This document shows positions 33,777 through 42,205 of a stretch of DNA of 64,000 nt, one piece after another. The stretch lies in NCBI GenBank assembly GCA_965216425.1, contig CBDCFV010000005.1:1116001-1180000 (forward strand), written 5' to 3'. The notes beneath the pieces were generated by a model that saw nothing but the letters and a program-made list of their open reading frames with translations, was not told the origin of the DNA and did not search any database. The position numbers were made by a program, and so were the translations under genes. Position 1 is the first letter of the stretch; each line of letters begins with the position of its first letter. This stretch comes from CBDCFV01 sp965216425. GTDB taxonomy: Bacteria > Chloroflexota > Dehalococcoidia > Lucifugimonadales > UBA3495.

Positions 33777-35346
33777 CTAGCAGCCCGTCCGAGAAACAAG
33801 GTTGGTGAGCCATTGAGGGTATGATGGTGCGGAGCATCAGACGAGCGGAGCGGTCAATGAGCAAGACCTACCTTCCCTACGATCCGGACCAGCAGTTGCT
33901 GCTGCCGGCGGCCCTCCAGGAAGGGCTGCCCGAGGATCACTTGGCCTACTTCATCTCCGACGTGGTGGACCAGTTGGACCTCTCGGTCATCACCGCACGC
34001 TACGAGCAGGAAAGGCGGGGCGGCCCTCCCTACCATCCCAGGATGATGGTGAAGGTGCTGCTCTACGGCTACTGCACCGGTGTGGCATCGTCCAGGCGCA
34101 TCGCCCAGAGGCTGCACGAGGACATAGCCTTCCGGGTGCTGGCGGCGAACAACACGCCGGACTTCCGCACCATCTCCGACTTCCGAAAGGACCACCTGGA
34201 GGCGTTGGGGGATTTGTTCCTGCAGGTGCTGGCGTTGTGCCAGCAGGCAGGACTGGTGAAGCTGGGGCACGTGGCGCTGGACGGCACCAAGGTGAGGGCT
34301 AACGCCTCAAAGCACAAGGCGATGAGCTACGGGCGGATGAAAGAGAAGGAAGCGCAGTTGCAGGCCGAGGTGGACGAGTTGCTCCGCAAGGCGCAGGAGG
34401 TGGACGAGGAGGAGGACCGCCGCTACGGGAAGGACAGGCGTGGGGATGAGTTGCCGGAGGAACTGGCCTTCCGGGAGAGCCGGCTGCGGAAGATAAGGGA
34501 GGCCAAGGCGGCGCTGGAGGCCGAGGCCCTGGCGGAGGCGGAGCAGGCTGAGTCCGAGGGCCGCAATCACCCCGGGGTGCCTGATGACAAGGCGCAACGG
34601 AACTTCACTGACCCGGACTCCCGGATCATGCCCGGTCCGGGAGGGAGGGACTTCCAGCAGTCCTACAACTGTCAGGCGGTGGTGGACAGCGAGCACCAGG
34701 TGATCGTGGCGGCCCGTGCCACCGATCAGCCCTCGGACAAGGGTCAGGCCGTGAGCATGATTGAGGAGACCATCCTGAACGTGGGCGCGGTGCCGAAAGA
34801 GGTATCCGCCGACGCCGGATACTACTCGGCCAAGGAGGTGGATGGGTTATACGACCTGGGAGTTGACCCGTTCGTCGCGCCGGAGAAAACCCGCCACGGC
34901 TGGGTGCCGCCACCGGCGCCCCTTGGCCGCATACCCAAGGGACTGTCGGCCAGGGACCGAATGCGCCGCAAGCTGCGGACGAAACGGGGCAGGGAACGCT
35001 ACGCCCTTCGAATGGAGACGGTGGAACCGGTATTCGGCCAGATCAAGCAGGGCCGGGGCTTCCGGCAGTTCCTGCTTCGGGGTCTGGCGAAGGTGAACCG
35101 GGAGTGGCTGATGATCTGCGCCGGCCACAACCTGCTCAAGCTGTTCCGCTTCGGGGCCGGGATGTCCGGCAAGGTGAGGGGCAAAGGCGCCACTGGGAAC
35201 AACAAGGCCACGTGCCGGACCATGGCCAGTGGGATTTTCAAGCGACAATCCGCATGTGCCTAACCCCACCACGCAAGAACTGTTGCCGCAGGGCCATCCC
35301 GGCTGACCGACACCGCCAGTCGGTCAATCCTCAGACAGGCTGCTAG
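33777..35346 (+). mobile_element. IS1182-family insertion sequence
   Basis: The left end after CTAG reads CAGCCCGTCCGAG. The reverse complement of the right end reads CAGCCTGTCTGAG, also next to CTAG. The flanking CTAG at 33777-33780 and 35343-35346 are a 4-bp palindromic target duplication. The element is about 1.57 kb with one transposase gene that looks intact. Confidence 0.8.
33857..35263 (+). CDS. IS1182 family transposase
   Basis: 468 residues from the ATG at 33857. The N-terminal DUF772 segment (YHPRMMVKVLLYGYCTGVASSRRIAQRLHEDIAFRVLAAN, FRTISDFRKDHLEAL) is followed by LDGTKVRANASKHKAMSY, a charged coiled-coil insert (KEKEAQLQAEVDELLRKAQEVDEEEDRRYG) and the DDE core (SYNCQAVVDSEHQVIVAARATDQPSD, VSADAGYYS, RMETVEPVFGQIKQGRGFRQFLLRG). 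No stop or frameshift is present, so it may be active. A longer ORF from 33821 adds residues without support. Confidence 0.9.
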   Translation: MSKTYLPYDPDQQLLLPAALQEGLPEDHLAYFISDVVDQLDLSVITARYEQERRGGPPYHPRMMVKVLLYGYCTGVASSRRIAQRLHEDIAFRVLAANNTPDFRTISDFRKDHLEALGDLFLQVLALCQQAGLVKLGHVALDGTKVRANASKHKAMSYGRMKEKEAQLQAEVDELLRKAQEVDEEEDRRYGKDRRGDELPEELAFRESRLRKIREAKAALEAEALAEAEQAESEGRNHPGVPDDKAQRNFTDPDSRIMPGPGGRDFQQSYNCQAVVDSEHQVIVAARATDQPSDKGQAVSMIEETILNVGAVPKEVSADAGYYSAKEVDGLYDLGVDPFVAPEKTRHGWVPPPAPLGRIPKGLSARDRMRRKLRTKRGRERYALRMETVEPVFGQIKQGRGFRQFLLRGLAKVNREWLMICAGHNLLKLFRFGAGMSGKVRGKGATGNNKATCRTMASGIFKRQSACA

Positions 35347-35655
35347 ACCACACGGACCATCGGGGTATACGTTGGGGGTACGTTTTTCTGCGCTCGGGGT
35401 CCTACCTTGGCCCCGATGACTTTAAAGACATTATGGTCCAAGCCGTAGAAATGTTCCTGCAAGGGGAAGAGGAACGTAATGTCAAAAGCTCCGGTTTCGA
35501 GGGCAAGCTGTTTACCGAAATGAGGTATGAAGTCATCGGTGAGCTTGGCGGCCAGAGGTTCGACGCGGACCTTGAGACCCCCTACGGACGCGACAAGGCC
35601 TCGTTCTTAGTAAGTGAGCAGACCAGGGGATACGGCTCGGCCATTTCGAGAAACT

Positions 35656-35804
35656 GAGAAACTATCTCAAAATCAGCCGGCTCTGCTGACAATCCCTTGT
35701 CGCGACAGGAGCTTATGGATTCCCGCGAAGGCGGGAATGACGGGTTGAGGTGGTGCGCCAAAAGCTGAGACAGGACCTAAATCCTGTTTGAGACAATATC
35801 TAAA
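35656..35804. repeat. Family A element, copy 4
   Basis: The left end GAGAAACTATCTCAAAATCAGCC abuts the TGA of the split gene. The core is GGATTCCCGCGAAGGCGGGAATGACGGG. The right side has decayed: AAAAGCTGAGACAGGACCTAAAT near 35760-35783, then TTTGAGACAATATCTAAAT ending near 35804, which may be a second, partial terminus. It fills the space before the ThuA gene. Confidence 0.6.
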
Positions 35805-35824
35805 TACTTGAAGGAGATTGAGCA

Positions 35825-36517
35825 ATGAAGCTGTTGGTAATTTCCGGCGGAAGGCATCCTTATGAAGAGTCGACGCCAGTCCTCGTTGATTTTTTGACGG
35901 CGGCCGGTCACGACGTGACGATGACCGAGGACGCGTCGGTGTTGGCAGATTCGTCGTCCATGAACGGTTACGACGCCCTTGTTTTCAACACGCGGCGGGA
36001 AAACGTGCCCGATTTTGGGGAGTTGGCCTTGGCCAAGGACGAGCAGGTCGGCATGAGCGAGTTCGTCCGCTCCGGCAAGGGGTTCATTTGCATCCACATC
36101 GCAACGTGCTTGTCGGCAACCTGGCCCGAATATCACGAAATCACCGGAGGCGGATGGATATCCGGGACGAGCTACCATCCGCCCTACGGCGAATTTACGG
36201 TTACCGTGAGCGACGCCGGCCACGCGGGTGTTAACGGGGTCGCGGACTTTAGCACCAATGACGAGCTTTACATGAACCTGGCGCTCAAGGATGGCAACCA
36301 CGTCTTCCTTACCGGCGATGCGGGCGACGGCACCTATCCTTGGGGGCCGGACCGGCAGATGACCCACATGCCCGCCGGCACGTACCCGCTGGGGTGGACC
36401 CGGCGGTATGGTGAAGGCAAAGTGTTCACCCTGCTATTAGGACATGACGGGAGAAGCTTCCAGACCCCAGAGTTTCAAAAGATAGTGCTGAATGGCGTGG
36501 CTTGGGCCACTGCATAG
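35825..36517 (+). CDS. ThuA-like domain protein
   Basis: 230 residues. LLVISGGRHPYEESTPVLVDFLTAAGHDVTMTED begins the class-I glutamine-amidotransferase-like fold of ThuA. GKGFICIHIATCL is at the usual nucleophile-elbow position, and YHEITGG, HPPYGEFTV and PLGWTRRYGEGKVFTLLLGHD are family landmarks near the metal or sugar site. ThuA proteins act on trehalose or related sugars, or are of unknown role. AAGGAG lies eight bases before the ATG. The next gene is the disrupted methyltransferase, 94 bases on. Confidence 0.82.
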   Translation: MKLLVISGGRHPYEESTPVLVDFLTAAGHDVTMTEDASVLADSSSMNGYDALVFNTRRENVPDFGELALAKDEQVGMSEFVRSGKGFICIHIATCLSATWPEYHEITGGGWISGTSYHPPYGEFTVTVSDAGHAGVNGVADFSTNDELYMNLALKDGNHVFLTGDAGDGTYPWGPDRQMTHMPAGTYPLGWTRRYGEGKVFTLLLGHDGRSFQTPEFQKIVLNGVAWATA

Positions 36518-37304
36518 CAAAACCCTATGGAACAGGGCCGGCGCCCGACTGGTTCGGACCACCCGGCCCGGATTATCTGGACCACCAAGGCGCGGAGGCA
36601 AGTAAACCACCATGGCTGATACCAACTTGGCCGCCCAATCATCCGGCAGCGCCCAGCGCATGTTCGGTCCCCAAGCCGGTGTTTACGCCACCAGCCGGGT
36701 CCATGTTCGTGATGACAGCCTGGACATTTTGCAGCGCATGGCCGGAGACTTGGACCACAGCGGCTGCAATTGGGCGGTGGACCTGGGCACCGGCGCAGGG
36801 TTCACCGCCTTCGCCATGGCGGAATTTGCCCAGCGAGTTGTGGCGACGGACCCCACCCGTCCGATGCTGGAGCAGGCGCGCCGCATAGGGCGGGAGCGGG
36901 AATTGGACAACGTCCAGGTCAGCCGCAACTCGGCAGAGCATCTCCCCTTTGCCGACGGCTCCGTGGACATGGTGACGAGCCGCGTAGCAGGGCATCATTT
37001 CGCCAATCTGGACAAAGCGCTGGATGAGGTGCGGCGGACGCTAAAAGGGGGGCGGGGTCTTCCTCATGGCGGACAGTGTGTGTCCCGAAGAGGACGATAT
37101 AGACCGCTGGATGAACGACATTGAGTTGCGCCGCGACTTCAGCCACGTGCGGAACCGGAAGGTCTCCGAGATAAGAAAGATGTTGTCGGACCGGGGCTTG
37201 AAAGTCATGCAGCAAGACATGACCCGGGTCTATTTGAAGTTCAACGAGTGTGTCATTGCTCTACGATAACGTCCGCGTGAATCGCTCAGGGGAAATGTCC
37301 GTCT

Positions 37305-38528
37305 ATGAAGGACGTGACATTGAACCAACGAGAACAGGCAAGACTCCAAGTGCTCAACAGCGTGATGGAATATCAACTTCCCAGGGCTCAGGCGGCCGAA
37401 GTTCTGGGGATCAGCGAACGCCAGGTCCGGCGACTCCTGGCGGCCTACCGGAGGGATGGGGCTGCCGCACTGGTCCACGGCAACCGGGGCCGCAAGCCCC
37501 GCAACTCGGTCCCCGAGGATGTCGCTGCCACCACGGTCATCCTGGCCAGCGAGAAATACGTCGGCTTCAACCACAGCCACCTGACCGAGGTCCTGGCAGA
37601 GCGGGAGGGCATTCAACTGAGCCGTCAGACGATAAGCCGTCTGCTCAACCGCCACGGCCTGACCAGTGCCAGGGGCCATCGTCCCCCCAAGCATCGTGTA
37701 CGCCGGGAGCGTATGCCCCAGGAGGGCATGCTGGTGCAGATCGACGGCAGCCATCATCGCTGGCTGGAGGACAGAGGGCCCAGATTCGTATTGCTGCTGG
37801 CAGTGGACGACGCCACCGGCACGGTTGCCAATGCCATATTCCGACCCGAGGAGGACACCCGGGGCTACTTCCTGCTGATGGAAGGGATCCTACGGCGATA
37901 CGGCATCCCCCTGGCTCTCTACGGTGATCGCCACGGGGTCTTCAAGTTCAACGGCAAGCCCCGGCATATCCCCCAACCGGTGGGCCCAACCCAGTTCACC
38001 CGGGCCATGGGAGAACTGGGCATCGAACAGATCTTTGCCCGTTCGCCACAGGCCAAGGGACGCGTGGAACGCATGAACGGCACCTTTCAGGACCGGCTGG
38101 TCAGCGAACTCAGGCTGGCCGGAGCCGCGACCATCGACCAGGCCAACGCCGTGCTGCGGGACTTCCTGCCCCGTTTCAACTCTCAATTCCGTGTGCCTGC
38201 CCAGCAGTCCCCGGCCGTCTATCGTTCCTTGGCCTCCTCCCTGCATCTGGAACGGATCCTCTGCTTCAAGCACCTGCGCCAGGTGGCCAGGGATAACACC
38301 GTCAAGTACCAGTTGCGCACCCTGCAGCTGCTTCCAGCCCAGAGCCGGCCCAGCTATGCCGGTGTCAAGGTGGAGGTGCTGGAGCAGAGCGACGGACAGC
38401 TCATGGTGCAGCACGAGGGGAAAGTGATCGCTCACCAGGAAGCTCCGCCCAAGCCCCAATCCACCGAACGAGGGCGTGTGATAGGCCTCCTGAAAGGGCA
38501 AAAAGGTGCTCCTCTGAATCTGGGATAA
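37305..38528 (+). CDS. ISNCY/IS481-like transposase (rve integrase core)
   Basis: 407 residues. The N-terminal HTH (AQAAEVLGISERQVRRLLAAYRRDGAAALVHGNRGR) and a second HTH-like region (LSRQTISRLLNRHGL) lead into a DDE integrase core: MLVQIDGSHHRWLEDRGPRFVLLLAVDDATG, ALYGDRHGVFKFNG, IFARSPQAKGRVERMNGTFQDRLV. The catalytic D, D and E are in place. The last residues (KGQKGAPLNLG) may come from the adjoining IS1380, in which case the true C-terminus was replaced by that insertion. Confidence 0.8.
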   Translation: MKDVTLNQREQARLQVLNSVMEYQLPRAQAAEVLGISERQVRRLLAAYRRDGAAALVHGNRGRKPRNSVPEDVAATTVILASEKYVGFNHSHLTEVLAEREGIQLSRQTISRLLNRHGLTSARGHRPPKHRVRRERMPQEGMLVQIDGSHHRWLEDRGPRFVLLLAVDDATGTVANAIFRPEEDTRGYFLLMEGILRRYGIPLALYGDRHGVFKFNGKPRHIPQPVGPTQFTRAMGELGIEQIFARSPQAKGRVERMNGTFQDRLVSELRLAGAATIDQANAVLRDFLPRFNSQFRVPAQQSPAVYRSLASSLHLERILCFKHLRQVARDNTVKYQLRTLQLLPAQSRPSYAGVKVEVLEQSDGQLMVQHEGKVIAHQEAPPKPQSTERGRVIGLLKGQKGAPLNLG

Positions 38529-38568
38529 TGGTTTTGGAACAGAAAACCGCCTGGAAACAAGGAGCACC
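38505..38568 (+). promoter_or_regulatory. Hairpin that would hide the IS1380 transposase ribosome site
   Basis: GGTGCTCCT at 38505-38513 is the exact complement of AGGAGCACC at 38560-38568. The latter contains the AGGAG ribosome site that precedes the ATG at 38575. Transcripts entering from the upstream transposase gene would fold and block translation. Transcripts starting inside the loop, where GATAAT at 38524-38529 could be a -10, would not. Confidence 0.5.
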
Positions 38569-38574
38569 CAATAG

Positions 38575-39900
38575 ATGCTGTCACAGAACAATCCCGACAG
38601 GATCCGCATCGTCTTTGATGACCACCGCCTGGTGGCCAATGCCGGGCTGATCCTTCCCGCCACCCTCGCCCGGCACCTGGGCCTGAGGGAACTCGTCGAC
38701 CGTCACCTCGACCTCGGCGGCGCGCCGGGGCGGGCCAACACGGGGGACAAGCTGCTGACGCTGGTCGCTTCCGCGCTGACGGGCGGCGACTGCATCGACG
38801 ATGCCGATGCGTTGCGCACCGGGGGGGCGGCCCGCACCCTGGGCGGCACAGTCAAGGCGCCATCCACCCTGGGCACCTTCTTGCGCAGCTTTCGCTGGGG
38901 CCATGTCCGTCAGTTGGACCGGGTGAGCCGCCAGTTGCTGGCACGCGCATGGCAGGCCGGAGCGGGACCCGGCGACGCGCCATTCACCATCGACCTGGAC
39001 TCGACCATCTGCGAGACCTACGGACTGGACAAGGAGGGGGCGCGACACCATGGCTACACCGGCAAGCGGGGCTATCACCCGCTGCTGGCCGTCGCCGCCG
39101 GCACCGGCGACGTGCTGATGGCCCGGCTGCGCGAGGGCCGCGCCAACACCGCCCGCGGCGCCGCCCACTTCCTGCGGGAGACGGTAGGGCGGGTGCGCTA
39201 CGCTGGCGCCAGCGGGCAACTCACCCTGCGGGCCGACAGCGGCTTCTACACTCATAGCGTGGTATCCGCCTGCCGCCGGATGGATGTCCGCTTCTCCATC
39301 ACCATCCGCCAGCACAAAAGCCTGCATAATCTCATCGAGGCCATACCCGAAGATGCCTGGACGCCGATTCCCTACTGGATGGACGGCGCCGCCGATGTGG
39401 CGGAGACCACCAACACTCCCTTTGAGAGTGAGCCCGGTGCCGCACCGGTGCGGCTTATCGTCCGGCGGGTGAAGCCCGCGCCCGGTTCCCAGCTGGCCCT
39501 CTTCGCCACCTACAGCTATCACGGCTTCATCACCGACCGGGACGGAGAGACCCTGGAACTGGAGGCCGATCATCGCCGCCACGCCGAGATTGAGAACGCG
39601 ATACGCGACCTCAAGTACGGCGTCGGGCTGAACCACATGCCGTCCGGCCGTTTCGCCGCCAACGGCGCTTGGCTGGCGGTACAGGTGATGGCCCACAACC
39701 TGGCCCGCTGGACGGCGCGGATCGGCTTGGGTGAGCAGATCGTGACCACCAAGACCCTCAGACGACGCTTCTTCGCCCTGGCCGGACGGATTACCCGCTC
39801 GGCGCGCCGCCTCACCCTGCACCTGACACAGCGCTGGCCTTGGGAAACCCAGTTCAGCCGCGCCCTGGCACGGCTGCGCGCCCTGCCACTCCCAGCCTGA
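38575..39900 (+). CDS. IS1380 family transposase
   Basis: 441 residues of the IS1380 (DDE_Tnp_1-type) family. Landmarks in order are GDKLLTLVASALTGGDCIDDADALR, APSTLGTFLRSFRWGHVRQLDRV, FTIDLDSTICETYGLDKEGARHHGYTGKRGYHPLLAVAAGTG, TLRADSGFYTHSVV and HAEIENAIRDLKYGVGLNHMPSGRFAANGAWL. The DDE residues fall in the second, fourth and fifth of these blocks. The frame is intact. It lies inside the larger element that split the methyltransferase gene. Confidence 0.9.
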   Translation: MLSQNNPDRIRIVFDDHRLVANAGLILPATLARHLGLRELVDRHLDLGGAPGRANTGDKLLTLVASALTGGDCIDDADALRTGGAARTLGGTVKAPSTLGTFLRSFRWGHVRQLDRVSRQLLARAWQAGAGPGDAPFTIDLDSTICETYGLDKEGARHHGYTGKRGYHPLLAVAAGTGDVLMARLREGRANTARGAAHFLRETVGRVRYAGASGQLTLRADSGFYTHSVVSACRRMDVRFSITIRQHKSLHNLIEAIPEDAWTPIPYWMDGAADVAETTNTPFESEPGAAPVRLIVRRVKPAPGSQLALFATYSYHGFITDRDGETLELEADHRRHAEIENAIRDLKYGVGLNHMPSGRFAANGAWLAVQVMAHNLARWTARIGLGEQIVTTKTLRRRFFALAGRITRSARRLTLHLTQRWPWETQFSRALARLRALPLPA

Positions 39901-40126
39901 CGGCGCACGTCCACCACTGACCCAACGTCCCCGCCAACTCGCGCCAGTCCGGTTCGCGAGTGCGTCTTGCCGTGCCCTATCCCGCCATCTCGCTCACCAC
40001 AGCCACTGCAGGTTGCCATCGGCGCCCCAAAAAACGCCTCCAGACCGCCACTAACCTCCAATCTACCCGAATTCGAGCCCGGACCGTCGCGTCTGTAACT
40101 TCCTCACCCCCCTTCCAGTGTCCTCA

Positions 40127-40497
40127 CGCCGTCCATCGGTGGATTCGGGCCAAGGCGGGAGCGCTGCGGGCCGCCCAGGGGGCACTGGCTCCTACTCCCG
40201 AACTGGCCCAGGTGGTCAGGAACCTGAGCCAGCATGGTCTCACCAGGTTGCAACTGCAGCGCCTGGCCGCTTTGGAAGCACCCGTCGACCAACCGATGGA
40301 TGATGAGAAGGGCTCCACCTCTTACACTCCGCCACCCAAGCAGGCAACGCCGCCAAGCAGGCCCTGTGGAAAGCCGTCCACCACGCCAAGCTGCAAGGTG
40401 TCTCCCTGAGGGGCATCGCCAAGCAACTGGGTATTTCCAGAAACACTCAGGAAGTACGTCGACTTGCCAGCTCCCCCCATCAACCGGACTCCTGGAC
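40127..40497 (+). pseudogene. Transposase relic, partly ISL3-like
   Basis: In one frame RWIRAKAGALRAAQGALAPTPELAQVVRNLSQHGLTRLQLQRLAALEAPV looks coding but is unassigned. A second frame downstream reads AGNAAKQALWKAVHHAKLQGVSLRGIAKQLGISRNT, then shifts to KYVDLPAPPINRTPG. The A-K-x-G-x-S-x-R-x-I-A-x-x-L-G-I-S-R-N-T helix-turn-helix is like that embedded in ISL3 transposases. Frameshifts and missing catalytic parts show it is dead. The stretch 39901-40126 has no recognisable gene. Confidence 0.45.
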
Positions 40498-40752
40498 TGA
40501 CTACCCAATCAGTAACTCAGCACCATACCAACGGACACTTTCCCTGAGCACTTAGGCGGACATTTTCGCTGGACAACGACAAACGAGTGGGTGGCCCGCA
40601 CCGCCACGCCGGAGGCTGAGGTGGCGGCGCTGCGGCGCGACTTTCTGGAAGCTTCCGACGGAGTGCGGGAGGCCTTCCAAATCGAGCCGGCCGACGGGGA
40701 CATAGACTTTTCCTGGCCCTGCTTGGTGTTCCAAGCGGTCAAGACCGGCGAT

Positions 40753-40976
40753 TAAGAGATTATCTCAAGACCAATCAGCCTCGCCGATTTCCTTACGCCA
40801 CTGGCTGAGGCCTATAGATTCCCGCCCCCGCCTTCGCGGGGGTGAAGTTCTTGAGGGGGTGTGACGGTTCTTCGCGAGGGTGACGTTCTTGGGAGGTGAA
40901 GTTCTTGAGGGGGTGTGACGGTCCTTCGCGGGAATGACGGGTTGGGTGCTGCGACAAGGTTTGAGATAGTTCCTAA
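40753..40976. repeat. Family A element, copy 5 (expanded)
   Basis: Left end TAAGAGATTATCTCAAGACC provides or overlaps the TAA of the split methyltransferase gene. Right end GTTTGAGATAGTTCCTAATT lies seven bases from the tenA stop. The interior is an expanded run of GATTCCCGCCCCCGCCTTCGCGGGG and repeated GTGAAGTTCTTGAGGG / GTGACGGTTCTTCGCG units, making this copy about 100 bp longer than copy 3. Confidence 0.7.
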
Positions 40977-40982
40977 TTCTCG

Positions 40983-41651
40983 CTACGCCTGCCAGCCTTC
41001 CAGGTAATAGGCCATGTCCCAGAACTTGTGCTCAAACCGCAGGCTGGTCAGGTAAGCCTCCGACATAGCCGTTAGCTCCTCTGGGCCGACACGGCTGCCA
41101 AGGAAGTCGGCCATGCTTCTTATGGTACGGGCCAATTCCCCAAACTCGGCCGACGTGTACATTTCTATCCACTGGGAGTACAGCGGGGCGAACACGGGCT
41201 TGCCAAGTCCGGCCAGGTGTTCACCTATCTCCCAGTAGCCCCACTGGCACGGTAGCAAGCCAGCCACCAACTCCGGGAACGTGCCTTGATAGGCCACCTT
41301 CAGAAGGTAGCTGGTGTAGCCCACCGTGGTAGGGGCGCCCTGGGTCGCGTCCAGTTCCTCTCTCGTAATCCCAAACTCCGCGCAATAACTTCGGTGCAGT
41401 TCCATTTCGGTATTAAGTGTTTTATCCAGCAGCTTCGCGAACCATCCCATGGACTCAAGGTCCGGGGCCCGCGCTGAAGCCAACGCCAACACCCGGCTGT
41501 AGTCGATCAAGTAAACGTAGTCCTGCAGGACATAGTGCTTGAACTTGTCCATCGGCAGCGTCCCGTCACCCACTCCGGTAACGAATGGGTGGGCCAGAAT
41601 AGCTTGTCGTATCGGCAGTGCGGTGTGTTCGATATAGTCGCAGAAACCCAC
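40983..41651 (-). CDS. tenA: TenA family protein (thiaminase II / aminopyrimidine aminohydrolase type)
   Basis: 222 residues of the TenA/haem-oxygenase-like helical fold. HPFVTGVGDGTLPMDKFKHYVLQDYVYLIDYSRVLALASARAPD is the conserved N-terminal block, LLPCQWGYWEIGEHLAG the central one, and EAYLTSLRFEHKFWDMAYYLEGW the C-terminal one with the conserved glutamate. TenA-type enzymes salvage thiamine pyrimidine. The nucleophile cysteine of TenA_C is plausible at LLPCQWGY. The start is GTG with GGAGG six bases upstream. No convincing TPP riboswitch is seen ahead of it. Confidence 0.85.
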   Translation of the reverse strand: MGFCDYIEHTALPIRQAILAHPFVTGVGDGTLPMDKFKHYVLQDYVYLIDYSRVLALASARAPDLESMGWFAKLLDKTLNTEMELHRSYCAEFGITREELDATQGAPTTVGYTSYLLKVAYQGTFPELVAGLLPCQWGYWEIGEHLAGLGKPVFAPLYSQWIEMYTSAEFGELARTIRSMADFLGSRVGPEELTAMSEAYLTSLRFEHKFWDMAYYLEGWQA

Positions 41652-41859
41652 GGATTTCCTCCATGCGGATAGTGTCCCCCGGCTCCGTTACCTTGTCGAA
41701 TCTCAGGCTATCACACCCGGCTGATAAAACGAAGAAACTAATTTCAGAATGTGGCCAAATCTGCCTTGACATAACAAAGGCTTGGTGTTTTATCGTGTGG
41801 GCGAACCAACGAACTGAGGGCATTATCAATGCCCTCACCACCGTCCAAGGTTTTTCATC

Positions 41860-42029
41860 ATTTCCGGCAGTCCCCTCTCCCCGGCCAGGGAGAGGGTTAG
41901 GGTCAAACCGCTTGGGTGGGATGTGAAGGGTGTGTGTGCAACCCGAGCGTAGAGATTAGGGGAGCGCCTGTTTGGCGTGACCCCCCTAACGCTGCCCCTC
42001 TCCCGCCGGGAGAGAGGACTGCCGGAAAT
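41860..42029. repeat. 170-bp inverted-repeat element, family C
   Basis: ATTTCCGGCAGTCCCCTCTC at 41860 is matched at the other end by GAGAGAGGACTGCCGGAAAT ending at 42029, imperfect arms of over 20 bp. The interior holds a second nested CCTCTCCCCGGCCAGGGAGAGG hairpin. There is one copy in the window and no coding capacity. Confidence 0.6.
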
Positions 42030-42059
42030 GCTGTCCAGGACCCTTTCTTTTTAATAGTA

Positions 42060-42122
42060 CCGTTCGTCCTGAGCTTGTCGAGGGACTGTCCGTTCATAGT
42101 TCAACGGACTTACTACGAACGG
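42060..42122. repeat. REP-like double hairpin
   Basis: Outer arms CCGTTCGT (42060-42067) and ACGAACGG (42115-42122) enclose TCCTGAGCTTGTCGAGGGAC and the inner arms GTCCGTT (42088-42094) and AACGGAC (42103-42109). The TCCTGAGCTTGTCGA word is common in intergenic repeats of other bacteria. Confidence 0.55.
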
Positions 42123-42205
42123 CCCCTCTCCCGCAAGTGCCGAGGATGAAAAGGCGCTGAAATGCTGTCATACACCGGTGTAGGCCCAAGGCAATCGCTT
42201 TATAA

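Larger units (their letters stand above)
33774..35657 (+). pseudogene. 105-residue gene of unknown function, split by IS1182 after its second codon
   Basis: ATG at 33774 followed by CTAG, then the IS1182 element, then a second CTAG and an open frame to TGA at 35657. Removing the element and one CTAG gives ATG CTA GAC CAC and an uninterrupted 105-codon frame (segments 33774-33780 and 35347-35657). The restored product (ML, then DHTDHRGIRWGYVF...) is unrecognised, with a QAVEMFLQGEEERN helix and a TPYGRDKASFLVSEQ stretch. AAGGG lies 13 bases before the ATG. The stop sits on the left end of a family A element. Confidence 0.65.
37251..40581 (+). mobile_element. Composite insertion: rve-type IS carrying an IS1380 and a transposase relic
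   Basis: Left end TGTCATTGCTCTACG, with GCTCAGGGGAAATGTCCG ending near 37301. Right end, reverse complement, TGTCGTTGTCCAGCG, with GCTCAGGGAAAGTGTCCG ending near 40532. The TG...CA termini fit an integrase-type (rve) transposase. AACGAGTG at 37243-37250 and 40582-40589 is an 8-bp target duplication. Contents in order: an ISNCY-like transposase, an IS1380 transposase and a relic with an ISL3-like segment. The internal boundaries of the IS1380 could not be fixed. Confidence 0.75.
36612..40755 (+). pseudogene. Class I SAM-dependent methyltransferase, split by a 3.3-kb nested insertion
   Basis: Residues 1 to about 145 hold a methyltransferase core: WAVDLGTGAGFTAFAMAEFAQRVVATD (SAM site), ARRIGRERELDNVQVSRNSAEHLPFADGSVDMVTSRVAGHHF. 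At 37046-37057, in a GGGGGGCGGGG run, the frame shifts by one base; it continues as VFLMADSVCPEEDDIDRWMNDIE up to KFNEW at 37250. An element from 37251 to 40581 follows. After the second AACGAGTG, the frame resumes as VARTATPEAEVAALRRDFLEASDG and ends at TAA 40755. The rebuilt protein is about 267 residues, normal for the family. It carries two lesions, so it is nonfunctional unless the G-run shift is a sequencing error. Confidence 0.82.

Noticed and set aside
38581..39822. 413-residue minus-strand ORF
   Set aside because: Antisense to the IS1380 transposase; long only because of high GC and few stop codons.
37305..40497. The whole 37.3-40.5 kb block read as one composite transposon with identical flanking ISs
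   Set aside because: The transposases belong to different families and only one pair of terminal repeats spans the block, so nested insertion explains it better.
41652..41860. Possible TPP riboswitch ahead of tenA
   Set aside because: A CTGAGA word is present on the tenA strand, but the second conserved TPP element and the paired helices were not found.
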